A DNA stretch of 64,000 bases from a virus. The DNA lies in IMG/VR virus record IMGVR_UViG_3300044611_000703, positions 1 through 64,000 of that record; one strand, 5' to 3'. Of this stretch, positions 9,801-19,454 are shown one piece after another. The notes under the pieces are model-generated. The model made no database searches, was not told the origin of the DNA, and was given only the letters and a program-made list of their open reading frames with translations. Numbering within the stretch: position 1 is the first letter of the stretch; every line of letters starts with the position of its first letter. Both the position numbers and the translations under genes were made by a program.

Positions 9801-12208
9801 GCAAAATCTTGGAAAGACAACATGGTACCAGGTTCTAAATTAGTAGCATTTGGTGTACAAACAATCGCGATTACATTATCATAGTGAAATTTAGTTAATG
9901 GATTATTCAAATTCGGTTGAAATGTTACTTTAATTCTATTAACACCACCTCCCGGATTACTAGGACTTTCATTAAAATATTTTGCCTTGGTGTTAAATAA
10001 ATTTAATCTTTCAGGTATAGTTAAACTTGATGTGAAATATGCAAACTCTGGTGAATCAGGTTCTGATGTACCACTAGCCGCGGTATTCTCATCATTATTT
10101 GTAGATATCACCATTTCAGGTACTCTAGTAGAAACCGTTAAAGTTTCCTGTTCAGTAAACCCTAAAGATTGCCCCGCAAACATAAACTGATAGTTAGAAT
10201 CTGAGCTATAAATACCAGGGTTACCTGATGTTCCTGAATAGCTAGGTTTATTACCATATTGTGAAGAAATTTGAAATGGTGTTAGTAACGACGTACCAAC
10301 CCCTTCATATTGTGTAACATCTTCAGTATCTACCGCTAACTGTTCCACACCCGGTTCATCTTTAGGTAAATTACTGTTATCCCCACAATCACAAAATGAA
10401 CATTCAGGATATGATAAATTAGGTATTTTAATGTTTTTTAATTTATCAGGAAATTCATTAATATCCTTTATCATTTTATTTAAATCCGCAAAAGTAGGAC
10501 AATCCAATTTATCTTTCCATTTTTTAAATGTTTTACCACCTAACCAATTAGGTAAATTAGCCAAAACACTTACAATACCATATAAAATATTACAAATTAA
10601 AATAACAACTGTCATAATAATAGCGATAATCACTGTTAAAAGTAATGCTAAAATTTTAAGAACAAACCAAAGAATATGAATAACAGGTATTAATGATATA
10701 AAAACCGGTCTGAATAAAAATAACATAATCCAAAATAAAAAATAAATTAAGTCAAACCTAAAAACACCATCATTTGTTGGGAACTTGTTATTTTCACTTT
10801 CACAAGATTCATCTAAAATATTTTTAATACCTATAAATTGTGTATTTAAATAACCTTTTCTATATTGGTCAACTAATTGAGAGACAGTATAAACTTTATT
10901 ATATTGCATTAAATAAAACGTATCTGTACAATCTATTGCCGATTGAAAATCAACATAATCATCCCAATCTAAACTAAACGCGTATGACTTTTTTTTAAGT
11001 GTTGCGTTTGGGTTTGAACCACTATTAGTCCAACCATGTTCTTTAACATTTGGTACTAAAAAATACCCTCTTCTAACAGGTTCTGATATTGATGGTGATT
11101 GATTCCATTTAACTTTGAAACGATATTTACCTTTAGTTGGAATACCTTTTTTAGGGTCATCAGATATAACTTGTTCACCAAACTCATTAGTTATTAAATA
11201 ATCCAAATTCATTGGGACATCTACTAACCACGCACCATTATCATCAATAACTTGACCACCCTCTTCTAAATCCACTGTCTCTAAAATTGGTTTACCTTGA
11301 GCGTCTAAAAAAATAGTTTGTCTTATAGCCAATATTTCTCCCGGACCGGTCACTAAAGTACATTGTGAACCGGATTTAAGTCGGGGTTTACAATTTCTCG
11401 GAAGGGCTTCGTCATCGTTACTTGAAACAATCGAACCCATAAAGATGGATGTTGGTCTAATATCAATACCGGATTCTTTAGATAAATCAAAATCAGTTCT
11501 TGTTATACCCAAATTACATATTTCAGGTTGACCCCATAACGGCTCAACCTCAATAGTTCTATTAAAATTAATAATTTGAGGTAACGAATTTAAATTTGTA
11601 GAAGATTTAAAATTTATACCCGCAACTTGAGCTGGCGTTGCAAGACCCATTCTTATCAAATCTTGGGGTGATAATGAGAATTCCCCAATATCTGATAAGT
11701 CAATATCAACAACAACTGTTTGACTTCCGGTTGGTACACCAAAAATCATATAGTCACCGCTAGAGTTTGTTACTGTAGAGTATTTGAAGTATTTGTCATA
11801 TACCTGTATTAAAGTTGGGTCGGTTAAAACATCCTCCCGATTAAAAAAAGTTCCTGTTGGATTATGTCCACTATGAGATTTAACATATGGTAGTAGATTA
11901 TATCTATAACCATCTTCATTCAAATCTGTTAATGTTTTATACGGATATAAATCAGAAGTAACCGGATTAAGTTCGTCATTTGTGTCTAAAGGTATAAACA
12001 CAGAAACTTTAGCATTTGGAATACCAAAACCATTGTTCACACTTACCCTACCAACAATAACCCCGTAATCAGAGCATTGTCTAGTGTATATTTGACTTTG
12101 TAATAATTTTAGAGATAATATTTCTAAATACTCAAATTCTTGGTCTATCAAGACGTTAAGTGATTTGTCAACACCCGGCTCTGTACGTATTCTAAATGAA
12201 TTGGACAT
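6848..12208 (-). CDS. Giant baseplate-wedge-associated protein with hydrophobic helical segment
   Basis: A 1786-aa protein, the first gene after the gp6-like wedge gene, so it occupies the place of T4 gp7 (about 1030 aa) but is much larger. Residues about 60-190 look like a carboxypeptidase-regulatory/transthyretin-like beta-sandwich: GRVSVNNGFGIPNAKVSVF followed later by SSGDYMIFGVPTGSQTVVVD. Residues about 486-552 are almost continuously hydrophobic (FDLIYFLFWIMLFLF onwards, ending near LANLPNWLGG), enough for two to three membrane-spanning helices, which is very unusual for a baseplate protein. This is followed by a Cys cluster (CSFCDCGD) and later by a Pro-rich linker near residue 1045-1060. 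Structural role is inferred; the hydrophobic segment could insert into the host envelope or be buried in a hub. Confidence 0.75.
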   Translation of the reverse strand: MSNSFRIRTEPGVDKSLNVLIDQEFEYLEILSLKLLQSQIYTRQCSDYGVIVGRVSVNNGFGIPNAKVSVFIPLDTNDELNPVTSDLYPYKTLTDLNEDGYRYNLLPYVKSHSGHNPTGTFFNREDVLTDPTLIQVYDKYFKYSTVTNSSGDYMIFGVPTGSQTVVVDIDLSDIGEFSLSPQDLIRMGLATPAQVAGINFKSSTNLNSLPQIINFNRTIEVEPLWGQPEICNLGITRTDFDLSKESGIDIRPTSIFMGSIVSSNDDEALPRNCKPRLKSGSQCTLVTGPGEILAIRQTIFLDAQGKPILETVDLEEGGQVIDDNGAWLVDVPMNLDYLITNEFGEQVISDDPKKGIPTKGKYRFKVKWNQSPSISEPVRRGYFLVPNVKEHGWTNSGSNPNATLKKKSYAFSLDWDDYVDFQSAIDCTDTFYLMQYNKVYTVSQLVDQYRKGYLNTQFIGIKNILDESCESENNKFPTNDGVFRFDLIYFLFWIMLFLFRPVFISLIPVIHILWFVLKILALLLTVIIAIIMTVVILICNILYGIVSVLANLPNWLGGKTFKKWKDKLDCPTFADLNKMIKDINEFPDKLKNIKIPNLSYPECSFCDCGDNSNLPKDEPGVEQLAVDTEDVTQYEGVGTSLLTPFQISSQYGNKPSYSGTSGNPGIYSSDSNYQFMFAGQSLGFTEQETLTVSTRVPEMVISTNNDENTAASGTSEPDSPEFAYFTSSLTIPERLNLFNTKAKYFNESPSNPGGGVNRIKVTFQPNLNNPLTKFHYDNVIAIVCTPNATNLEPGTMLSFQDFALSKDKNVINTGTTLNEYGTNTITGTTINSGSTTNPGTIKINYANPNGSGNMPTEVEYQIVTFSGDPKYARFPMDVEYFQVITGMTYSEYSGMCNSNTASSPNDWNSNNSFNNRFLSNDMRFYRITQFQTDDTVSGFPCGRPLSWDTTERFFSPVEYYKSIEKQRVIFLVRGVDPNSSRTKVQYDLSRLFGYNFGNSSTIITGNNYKLNYPIQGTLNCVNHITTSNLTSNFYFNSFRFEPSITPPPPTVLPPLPPLPETFGFSSFTSNLHTFYSNLDSTNGSFTPGQGALPLSSVTLPSSSPIKVVNDYINNSPPPFSFSDGTQGWNGFIVEWDIQYTRLVNCVGPFTKLYNRRAGTENVSPTDNRGYYPGEIVEGGSMFYQRLNINQAISPDPLLLDNVYYAPKYPSSGTTPAEITAASLIFNLNSTNQTKIVMRSDRLPTSTLVQNNLGNSFPLHTNSNFVIFVVTDDGATINQSVGGTGSSSVFVGEAGAFAPEPIVGPDAEPELVNQILKSFNCGDMAPLGCYYSDEPSPGKYNLKIYDKGNPCWSFGSGKVKFDGGCYILITQPILSLLSGQDFQVVFEWTNRIQVMFGACRNVFSHLFTNNWINGVLYPFSFSNDIVFNSQNRPVSRICSENIYFDQDTNNFYYRSSPWNDSTSEFVGMDRPEPNPIISGIFGGYGGNLKNLKYPTTIMDLGPRNLYIQELVMSDDFDGYVANRLNTSSYGDVSELLNLLIITRLASPGFLERIGVTNVGILSFFSRTKLMIDGDYAQMIAINSELSVAPFQSLNYPDNPAGQQNPIYYNPSSDINKVVFGVFFSSDTQTRDFISPKRTIIDPDGIANQPCTFSYFSVFTQTVPFYQWNIKPDDTNSIFGSQKNGWYTNPINNPAFFNYPYQLLDRIEPSSRYMRTSQSPENKYFKGYIYSVYPDGTLNPEFNSIESNSYDDRLFNTGAPFYFYFGLKKGKSAFDRFTTKWLDTTTTL

Positions 12209-12279
12209 AATAATCTTTTTTAATAAATAGTTTATATACTATTTTCAAAAGATAATTCAATAAATTTTAAAATAAATTG

Positions 12280-14118
12280 CTAAGAGAAATTAACCGTTTT
12301 AATATTTTTAACTCTCACATTGATATCTTTGTTTGGATATCTAACTTGATACACTTGTCTTGGTTCGGCAAAAATTGTATCATCAACTAATTCAATTTGT
12401 TTTGTTTCCGAATCGATATATCTTTGAGATGTTTGAGATGAAGAATATTGACCACCAACTTTATTAAAAAATGTCATATCAGAAACGGAAATAATACCAT
12501 TTTCACTTTGAACTAATCTTCTTAATTCCGATACATTAACATTTTCACCCATTTCTTGGTTTGTCGGGTCAAAATAATCTGTGATTATATTAATTACTTG
12601 AGAAATAATTGAACCTTGATTTTGTGAATTATCTAACACAACATCAACATTTATAGCTAAGTCAATAACATTTGCACTTTCAATTGATACATAATCATTA
12701 ATCATACGGTAATTTGATAGATAATTCGCCACATTATTTTTTAATGTGTTTGAAACTATCTCGGTTAATCTACCGGTCTCATCATATGATAACATTTGAA
12801 CTTTAATTTTATTGTTTTCTTCAGTTATTGCAACTTTAGCCGGTGCACCAAATTGTGATGGCATTGTTCTAATAATTGATTCATAATCATTTACAGTAAC
12901 TGCTCTGTTTTGAGCCGTAAAGTTATACGATACTAAATTCCTAACTTCTTCTGTTGTTGGATAATTTGCCCCACCTATAGCCGCTGTTACGTTGTTACAT
13001 CTTAATGAATTAACAACTGTAGTATTAACAGATTCAGACGGACCATTTACAAAGAATGAAACTGTTCCAATTTGTGTAATAACTCCAACACCTAAATTAC
13101 TTCCTGTACCACCACCAATCCTATATTGAACGAATAGGGTTGAATTAGGTTTTAAAGTGCTACCTAACGCAAAGTTATTAGAATATTTGTATAAATTTAA
13201 TGGTTTACCATCTCGAGCAAATTCTCTTAATTGTTCGTCAGCAGATTGACTACCTCCACCAAAGGTCATTTTAAAGAACCCTTCAGGTGTAAATTCCGTA
13301 ATAAATTTAGTGGCAGTATTTACATATCTACCTACTTTAATCCCGGGGTTGTCAGAAACTTTTGTTGGGTCTTCAATAAAAACTCTATCTTGAGCTAAAG
13401 CTTGAACTTCAAACCATCTATTATCAACACCTAAAAATTCTTGATTTGAAGGTACATTGGCATATTGAGTACCATCTTTCAATAACACACTTGTTACACC
13501 TAATACGGTCTTTTCAGGTAAAAATATTTCAAAAAATGGTCTTACGTCATTAGCAGTAATAACTCTCTTGAAAACTTTAGTAATACCGTTAACAATGGTC
13601 TCACGTTTTACAATAGTATAATTTAATAACTTATTGTTTGAATCAAAATTTGGAATTTTTAATCTATTAGGAAACCCATCCGCATTTGATGGTGATGAAA
13701 AATCAATATCATAAACAGTTTCAAATACTTGACCAGCACCACTTACTTGAGAACCTCTACGTAAAATACCACAATATCTTAAATCCTCTTTATCACCAAA
13801 AGCCGGTACAGTAATTGAAAAATCAACTAAAGCTACTGACGGTCTTTGACCCGGAACTTTTAACCCATAAGTTTTGGCAATGTTAAATACTGATGACCTT
13901 TGTTGAGCATACTGTAATACCGTCTCTTGAATACTTCTATCTATGTTGAATTGAAGGTTGTCGGTAACCGCAGCGTTTAGGTCTAATAATACAGAGAACA
14001 CACTTGCATCATTAAAATTGTCAACTAAATCCGGATAATAAGTTCTTGTAAAGTTTATTAACTCAGTTCTAATTGATTGAAAATCTCTCGTAGTATACGA
14101 TATTTTTTTATTTGCCAT
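12280..14118 (-). CDS. Baseplate wedge protein, T4 gp6-like (baseplate J family)
   Basis: A 612-aa protein, close to the 660 aa of T4 gp6. The N-terminus (TTRDFQSIRTELINFTRTYYPD, then NDASVFSVLLDLNAAVTDNL) is the typical start of the gp6/baseplate-J family, in which the wedge subunit binds gp25 and forms the ring around the hub. The mid-region YRIGGGTGSNLGVGVIT and the NDYESIIRTMPSQFGAPAKV segment are also characteristic. It lies 5 nt downstream of the gp25-like gene, the expected partner. In T4 gp6 dimers form the iris of the baseplate that opens on sheath contraction. The assignment is confident from sequence pattern plus context. Confidence 0.88.
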   Translation of the reverse strand: MANKKISYTTRDFQSIRTELINFTRTYYPDLVDNFNDASVFSVLLDLNAAVTDNLQFNIDRSIQETVLQYAQQRSSVFNIAKTYGLKVPGQRPSVALVDFSITVPAFGDKEDLRYCGILRRGSQVSGAGQVFETVYDIDFSSPSNADGFPNRLKIPNFDSNNKLLNYTIVKRETIVNGITKVFKRVITANDVRPFFEIFLPEKTVLGVTSVLLKDGTQYANVPSNQEFLGVDNRWFEVQALAQDRVFIEDPTKVSDNPGIKVGRYVNTATKFITEFTPEGFFKMTFGGGSQSADEQLREFARDGKPLNLYKYSNNFALGSTLKPNSTLFVQYRIGGGTGSNLGVGVITQIGTVSFFVNGPSESVNTTVVNSLRCNNVTAAIGGANYPTTEEVRNLVSYNFTAQNRAVTVNDYESIIRTMPSQFGAPAKVAITEENNKIKVQMLSYDETGRLTEIVSNTLKNNVANYLSNYRMINDYVSIESANVIDLAINVDVVLDNSQNQGSIISQVINIITDYFDPTNQEMGENVNVSELRRLVQSENGIISVSDMTFFNKVGGQYSSSQTSQRYIDSETKQIELVDDTIFAEPRQVYQVRYPNKDINVRVKNIKTVNFS

Positions 14119-14123
14119 ATTCT

Positions 14124-14582
14124 TTAAATATTTAGGATTACAAAATCACTAGCGTTAAACACGTCATTATTTATTTGATAATCTATTTTTACTTTCGCAG
14201 TGTGTTCTTTAGTTCCAATACCCGGTACTCTAAAAACACGTGTATCATATTGGTCAACATAAGTACCTTTATCTTCCTCACCATCTGATGCCGCAGTAAT
14301 ACTTATATTTTTAATTGTTATTCCCGGTATGTATTCTTCAACAGCATCTCTAATTTCAGCATCAATATCTGAAAATGTAGGACCATCTAATGGTTCAAAA
14401 ATAAATTCATACAATCTTGTACCAAAATCGGGTAAAAAATATCTACTTCCTTTTCTAGTTAATAATAAATGTATTAAGTCCGTTCTTGTTTCTTCAGTAC
14501 TATCTGTGGAAAGGTCTAAATACTTTCCATCATAAGAATCCCTAAAAGGGAAATTAATACCATATGTTTTTCCATCTGCCAT
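14124..14582 (-). CDS. Baseplate wedge protein, T4 gp25-like
   Basis: A 152-aa protein (T4 gp25 is 132 aa) of the GPW/gp25 family. The start at 14582 gives MADGKTYGINFPFRDS. A longer frame begins at 14645, but it would add a hydrophobic 21-residue leader translated from the terminator stem and A/T-rich leader, so 14582 is preferred. Family hallmarks are the RTDLIHLLLTRKGSRYFLPDFG segment, in which Arg/Gly/Pro-Asp-Phe-Gly is the conserved core, and the downstream FEPLDGPTFSDIDAEIRDAVEEY helix. In contractile injection systems this subunit nucleates sheath assembly with gp53 and gp6. It is immediately upstream of the gp6-like gene. Confidence 0.88.
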   Translation of the reverse strand: MADGKTYGINFPFRDSYDGKYLDLSTDSTEETRTDLIHLLLTRKGSRYFLPDFGTRLYEFIFEPLDGPTFSDIDAEIRDAVEEYIPGITIKNISITAASDGEEDKGTYVDQYDTRVFRVPGIGTKEHTAKVKIDYQINNDVFNASDFVILNI

Positions 14583-14612
14583 ATCTATAAATATAGTGTC
14601 GTAATTATTTCT

Positions 14613-14620
14613 TATAAATA
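14613..14620 (-). promoter_or_regulatory. Gene-sense TATTTATA element upstream of the gp25-like gene
   Basis: On the minus strand this reads CTATTTATAAG and lies about 30 nt upstream of the gp25-like ATG, just after the nrd terminator. A second copy, CTATATTTATAG, at 14585-14596 ends almost at the start codon. The same octamer recurs upstream of many genes on both strands and may be a phage promoter; this is inference only. Confidence 0.35.
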
Positions 14621-14633
14621 GAGTAAAATAAAA

Positions 14634-14655
14634 AATCACGACCAAAGTCGTGATT
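14634..14655 (-). terminator. Intrinsic terminator of the nrd/replication operon
   Basis: A perfect 9-bp inverted repeat (AATCACGAC / GTCGTGATT) with a 4-nt loop lies 15 nt after the nrdA stop. On the minus strand it is followed by a T-rich tract (TTTTTTATTTT), giving a standard rho-independent terminator. It separates the replication operon from the baseplate wedge operon. Confidence 0.8.
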
Positions 14656-14669
14656 AATATTTATTTCTA

Positions 14670-17084
14670 TTAAGAACCACACCCAAAACACTCAAATTCA
14701 CTGTCTTTTGGTTTTTGATTTATTTCAACGGTTGGTTTTTCAATAGGTTTTGGTTGACCCACTTTTGAAATATCCACAGCCAAATGTTTTGCTCCGGTTG
14801 ATATTGCTTTAGTTCTAACATAATAACAAAGAGTTTTTAATCCTTTACCCCAAGAATGGAAGTGTGATGATGAAATCTTTGATAATGTTGGGTTAGACAT
14901 ATAGATATTCATTGATTGTGATTGGTCAATGAATGGTGCTCTGTCAGCAGCCATATCAATAAGTTCTCTTTGAGATATTTCCCAAATTGTTTTGTATTTT
15001 GGAATTAAATGTTCAATTCTCTTAACTTTCTTGTTGTAGTTTTTATCTTCAACATCAAGATAATGATTAAAGTTAATGTTTTGAATTGAACCCTCATTCA
15101 TTATAATCTCATTTTTCAAATCTTCAGACCAAATACCAATTTTTTCAAAATCATTAATTAAGTATTTATTAACAATTAAGATTTCACCCCCAACTACACG
15201 ACGATTAAATAATGCCGAGTGAGCCGGTTCTGTCATTTCAAATGAACCTGTAATCTTAGCAGAAGATGCAACCGGCATCTGAGCCGTGAATAACGAGTTA
15301 CAAACCCCGTGGTTGGATACTTCTAACTTAAGTGAGTCCCAATCCCACATTCTACCTAATCCTTCGTAATCTAACCCCCACATATCAAATTGGAATATAC
15401 CTTTTGACATTGGTGACCCTTTAAAGAATTTGTATGGTTTATATTCACCTGATTTACATAATTCCATACTCTCGGTGATTGCCGCAAAGTATATGGTTTC
15501 AAAAATCTCTTTATTTAATTGTCGAGCTTCTTCAGATGTGAAGATGTAATCCATTAAATAGAATACGTCAGCAAGTCCTTGAGTTCCGATAGCTATCGCT
15601 CTTTGTTCTAAACCACCTTTTCTACCTTGTTCAGTTGAGTAACTATTAATGTCAACAACTTTGTTAAGTGCTCTAACAACCTTTCTAACCTCATTATAAA
15701 GTAATTTGAAGTCGAACTCACCTTTAATAATAAAGTTTTTCAATACCATAGATGATAAAGTACAGATTGCAGTAGTGTTCTCATCAGTATATTGGTAAAT
15801 CTCATTACATAGGTTAGATTGTTTAATCACCCCAATGTTTTGATGGTTTGTTTTTCTGTTCGCACTATCTTTTGAACATAAGTAAGGAACTCCGGTTTCA
15901 ACTTGAGATTCTATAATTTTATTCCAAATTGTTTGTGCCTTTACTTTTTTACCAAGACCTAGTTCAACTGCTCTGTTATAACTATGTTCGTATTCTTCAC
16001 CATAAGTTTCCTGTAATGGTTTGATACCCGCCTTTTTAATGTCGTTAGGACAGAATAAGTACCAATCAGAATTATTCTTAACCGCCTCCATAAAGTTGTC
16101 CGGTAACCATATTGATGTAAACAAATCTCTCGCTCTCATCTCTTCAGCACCCGTGTTCTTTTTAATCTCAAGTAAATCAATGATGTCCTTATGCCAAGGT
16201 TCAATGTAGATAGCTGCACTTCCCGGTCTTCTTCCTTGTTGATTAAAGAAACGTAATGATTCGTTAACTATTTTAAGGTATTTCAATAAACCACCCGCAA
16301 ATCCTCCTGATGAGTTAATACGACTTTCTTTACTACGAATGTTAGACATACATAAACCAATTCCCGCAGCATCCGAAGAGTACGTTGAAATATCATTTAA
16401 TGTTTGTAATAAACCTTCTCTTGAGTCCCCGTGATTGTATTTCAATACACAAGACGCTAGTTGAGGTGTTTTAGTCCCCGCATTAATCATAATTGGTGTT
16501 GCCGGGGAAATAAGTTGGTTTGACAATGATTGGTAATACTCAACCGCTTGTTCAAATGATTTAGTAACCCATAAAGCCACCCTCATATACATATGTTGTG
16601 GTCTTTCAATTACTCTACCTTCCGGAGTTTTTAACAAATACATTTCTTGTAATGATTTCCATGCAAAATAATCAAAATTGTAATCATTCTCGTGATTAAT
16701 TACAGAATCAATATTTTCAGGACCATATTTTTCAATAGTTTCCATTAACTTATCATTAATAATACCATCAACGTGTAATGTGTGCATTGTGTTACAAAAA
16801 CTATCATCAGTTTCTTTGTGGTACGCAGAAATTGCTACTGAAGACGCTAATCTTGAGTAGTCATGATGACTTCCGGTGTATGCCGCCGCAATCTCGTAAA
16901 CTAACTTATCCAACTCTTTGGTTGTAATAACACCCTCTGTTGGAACTGAAGTTATCACCTTAATGAATACCTCATCAGCATTTACGTTTAATCCTCTTGC
17001 TGCTCGTTTAACTCTATTATAAATTTTTTGGGGGTTGAACGAAACTTCGTCCCCCCCTCTTTTTTTTATCTTTAATGACATCAT
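14670..17084 (-). CDS. nrdA: Ribonucleoside-diphosphate reductase large subunit (class I)
   Basis: An 804-aa protein that reduces ribonucleotides to deoxyribonucleotides together with NrdB. Residues 1-90 form an ATP-cone allosteric domain (IKKRGGDEVSFNPQKIYNRV). The catalytic barrel carries the active-site Cys contexts TPQLASCVLKYNHGDS and the later NLCNEI segment, and the C-terminus ends with a redox-active pair in CFGCGS that is re-reduced by a thioredoxin or glutaredoxin. Two adjacent ATG codons (17084 and 17081) could start it. It follows nrdB with 1 nt between, and a terminator hairpin lies just downstream. Length and all motifs look intact, so it is probably active and supplies dNTPs for phage replication. 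Confidence 0.95.
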   Translation of the reverse strand: MMSLKIKKRGGDEVSFNPQKIYNRVKRAARGLNVNADEVFIKVITSVPTEGVITTKELDKLVYEIAAAYTGSHHDYSRLASSVAISAYHKETDDSFCNTMHTLHVDGIINDKLMETIEKYGPENIDSVINHENDYNFDYFAWKSLQEMYLLKTPEGRVIERPQHMYMRVALWVTKSFEQAVEYYQSLSNQLISPATPIMINAGTKTPQLASCVLKYNHGDSREGLLQTLNDISTYSSDAAGIGLCMSNIRSKESRINSSGGFAGGLLKYLKIVNESLRFFNQQGRRPGSAAIYIEPWHKDIIDLLEIKKNTGAEEMRARDLFTSIWLPDNFMEAVKNNSDWYLFCPNDIKKAGIKPLQETYGEEYEHSYNRAVELGLGKKVKAQTIWNKIIESQVETGVPYLCSKDSANRKTNHQNIGVIKQSNLCNEIYQYTDENTTAICTLSSMVLKNFIIKGEFDFKLLYNEVRKVVRALNKVVDINSYSTEQGRKGGLEQRAIAIGTQGLADVFYLMDYIFTSEEARQLNKEIFETIYFAAITESMELCKSGEYKPYKFFKGSPMSKGIFQFDMWGLDYEGLGRMWDWDSLKLEVSNHGVCNSLFTAQMPVASSAKITGSFEMTEPAHSALFNRRVVGGEILIVNKYLINDFEKIGIWSEDLKNEIIMNEGSIQNINFNHYLDVEDKNYNKKVKRIEHLIPKYKTIWEISQRELIDMAADRAPFIDQSQSMNIYMSNPTLSKISSSHFHSWGKGLKTLCYYVRTKAISTGAKHLAVDISKVGQPKPIEKPTVEINQKPKDSEFECFGCGS

Positions 17085-17085
17085 A

Positions 17086-18036
17086 TTAAAAATCTTCAGT
17101 AAATGTTAATGACTCACCCAATTTAGCTTTTTGGTACTCCATAGTTCTTGATTCAAAGAAGTTACCCTTTGTTTCAACAGCAATTTGTTCCATAAACTTA
17201 AATGGTTGTTCTACGTTAAATTGTTTTTTACATCCAAATTTAACTAATAAACCATCAGTCACAAATTCAAGATATTGTTTCATCAAGTTTGAGTTCATAC
17301 CAATTAAAGATACTGGTATAGATTCAGTAATAAATTCTTTTTCAATCTCTAACGCTGATAATAAAATTTCTTTAATTCTTTTCTCACTTGGTTTATTCTC
17401 AACGTGATTATTAATCAAATGAATTGCAAAATCACAATGTAAGTTCTCATCTTTAAAGATAAGTGAATTAGCGTTACATAAACCTTGCATTATTCCTCTT
17501 GATTTTAACCAAAAAATTGAACAGAATGAACCTGAAAAGAAGATACCTTCAACCGCCGCAAACGCAACCAATCTTTCTTGGAAAGTAGAATTTTCAATCC
17601 AATCTAAAGCCCATTTCGCTTTCTTTTGAACCGCAGGTAATTTATCAATCGCGTGGAAACATTCATCTTTTTCATCCGCATCTGAAATATAAGTGTCAAT
17701 CAATAATGAATACATTAATGAGTGAATATTTTCAGCCATAAGTTGGAATCCGTAGAAGAACTTAGCTTCAGGATATTGTACTTCTTTTAAGAAATTTTCC
17801 GCTAGGTTTTCGTTAACGATTCCGTCAGATGCTGCGAAAAATGATAATACATTCTTAACAAAGAATCTTTCATTGTCTGTTAAATTTTCCCAATCTCTAA
17901 TGTCATTGGATAAATCAACTTCTTCAGCCGTCCAAAACGCTGCTTGATGTTGTTGGTAAAATTCCCATATATCATTATGTTCAATAGGGAAAATAACGAA
18001 TCTGTTCGGATTTTCTTTTAATATTTTTTCTTCCAT
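17086..18036 (-). CDS. nrdB: Ribonucleoside-diphosphate reductase small subunit (class Ia-like)
   Basis: A 316-aa protein that generates the tyrosyl radical used by NrdA. The full diiron ligand set is visible: D71 (in [13 protein letters not shown]), E102 and H105 (in [10 protein letters not shown]), E163 (in [10 protein letters not shown]), E197 and H200 (in [10 protein letters not shown]). Y109, at the radical-tyrosine position, is present, so a class Ia rather than a tyrosine-free form is expected. The [13 protein letters not shown] signature is the type shared by eukaryotic and Bacteroidota enzymes. The C-terminus SLTFTEDF fits the tail that docks into NrdA. The gene sits between the helicase gene and nrdA with gaps of 5 and 1 nt. 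Confidence 0.95.
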   Translation of the reverse strand: MEEKILKENPNRFVIFPIEHNDIWEFYQQHQAAFWTAEEVDLSNDIRDWENLTDNERFFVKNVLSFFAASDGIVNENLAENFLKEVQYPEAKFFYGFQLMAENIHSLMYSLLIDTYISDADEKDECFHAIDKLPAVQKKAKWALDWIENSTFQERLVAFAAVEGIFFSGSFCSIFWLKSRGIMQGLCNANSLIFKDENLHCDFAIHLINNHVENKPSEKRIKEILLSALEIEKEFITESIPVSLIGMNSNLMKQYLEFVTDGLLVKFGCKKQFNVEQPFKFMEQIAVETKGNFFESRTMEYQKAKLGESLTFTEDF

Positions 18037-18041
18037 TTTTT

Positions 18042-19424
18042 TTAATTTTGTGTTTGTTGTTTTTCTTTTCTTTTTTCTAACAAATCTTTGATTCGTTGTC
18101 TATTTCTTTCTTCAGTTTGTTCTTCAAGACCTAAAAAGGTCACCGAACTTTCTGTATCAATTTCTAACATACCATTGTCAAATTTACAATTTTCAAAGAC
18201 AATACCATCATCACCAATACGTGATTTAGTAATTGCAATCGTTGCTAGTTTCATTTCTTTTTGTTGTAGAGATTTTGCCACGGAAATAATTACGTGCCCA
18301 ACCTGTGCTTTTTTGATTGAACCACCCATTTGGTCAGTAGTTACAACATCTGATGATATTGAACTTCTGTTACCTTGTGTTGCTGTCCAACCAACTAAAT
18401 CAAGTTCATGACACATCGCCTCAAATCCTCTCATAACAGACCCTTCAGATTTCCATTCGTCACCCAAGTTTTTATCAGGAACAACACAATCAATGTAGTC
18501 CAATAATACCATATCAATTTTGTTTCCTTCAGAAATCATTTTTCTAATTTGATTCTTAATTTGCATCATTGTTACAGTATCTGATGGAAGTTTTTTAAGT
18601 ATCAATTGATTAGTCATACTCTCCTTAATTTCTTGAACTTTAATCATAACCTCATCCTTTTTTAAAGACAATTCATCCGGATGGATTTTTGTCCATAACG
18701 TAATGTGTTTACGTTGAATAATCTTTGGGTTATCCTCAAAGAATATTTGTAAAACATTGTATCCCAAATTAAATGCGTGATTTGAGATTTTTGTCAGTAA
18801 AGTTGATTTACCAACACCTGTTGGTGCTAATACAACACCGATTTCACCTTTAGCTAAACCACCTTTTAATAACCTATCTATCCCCGGAATACCCATTGGT
18901 ATCGGATGGCGATAATCTTCGTTTAAAACGTCATCTAAATTGCTGAAAACACTTTCTGTTCCCTTATCGTGTTCCCCAACTTGAAGAGCTTTACTTACCA
19001 TCTCCTCTAATGTGTCGTAACTTTCAAATTCACCCGTGTCGATGATTTTTTGAGCTTTAACCATAACTTTCTGTAACTCCTGTTGCTTACAGAACTTCAT
19101 TGATTTTTCTTGTACAAACTCCGCTCCCTCAAGTGTGGATTCCTTAACTTTATTAAGGGTATCAATAATGATTTTCGCAGCTAGAGGTTGTTGTATCTCA
19201 GATTTTGTGATTTGTTCTAATGTGTCAAAGGTTGGTGTATGTTCGTATTTTGTATAATACTCTTTAATCATTTGAATAATTAATTTGAAGTATTTATTCT
19301 CAAAATAACTTGTTTCAATCACATCGATGATAGACCTTGAAAAATCTTTATCAATAATGATTTGGTTTAATAATTGTATCTGAAAGGTACTACCTAGATA
19401 CTCGAAATTTTTGTTTGACGCCAT
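18042..19424 (-). CDS. Replicative DNA helicase, DnaB/T4 gp41-like
   Basis: A 460-aa RecA-fold hexameric helicase. The N-terminal 150 residues resemble the DnaB/gp41 N-terminal collar, a linker follows, and the ATPase begins near residue 175. Walker A is APTGVGKS at residues 200-207, Walker B is [10 protein letters not shown], and the DnaB-type motif with Gln/Gly ([17 protein letters not shown]) is present downstream. Expected to unwind DNA 5'-3' at the phage fork. It is encoded in the same operon as exonuclease, recombinase and ssb genes, matching the T4-like replisome. The C-terminal 30 residues are a charged tail ([20 protein letters not shown]). Confidence 0.92.
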   Translation of the reverse strand: MASNKNFEYLGSTFQIQLLNQIIIDKDFSRSIIDVIETSYFENKYFKLIIQMIKEYYTKYEHTPTFDTLEQITKSEIQQPLAAKIIIDTLNKVKESTLEGAEFVQEKSMKFCKQQELQKVMVKAQKIIDTGEFESYDTLEEMVSKALQVGEHDKGTESVFSNLDDVLNEDYRHPIPMGIPGIDRLLKGGLAKGEIGVVLAPTGVGKSTLLTKISNHAFNLGYNVLQIFFEDNPKIIQRKHITLWTKIHPDELSLKKDEVMIKVQEIKESMTNQLILKKLPSDTVTMMQIKNQIRKMISEGNKIDMVLLDYIDCVVPDKNLGDEWKSEGSVMRGFEAMCHELDLVGWTATQGNRSSISSDVVTTDQMGGSIKKAQVGHVIISVAKSLQQKEMKLATIAITKSRIGDDGIVFENCKFDNGMLEIDTESSVTFLGLEEQTEERNRQRIKDLLEKRKEKQQTQN

Positions 19425-19454
19425 ATATTTTTTCTTTTAGTGTATTAATAAATA

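Noticed and set aside
10431-10679. Plus-strand hydrophobic open frame
   Set aside because: It is antisense to the hydrophobic segment of the 1786-aa gene, and its hydrophobicity is explained by reverse-complement codons.
14583-14645. Longer N-terminus of gp25-like gene
   Set aside because: It would translate the nrd terminator stem and the leader; the family start aligns with MADGKTYG.
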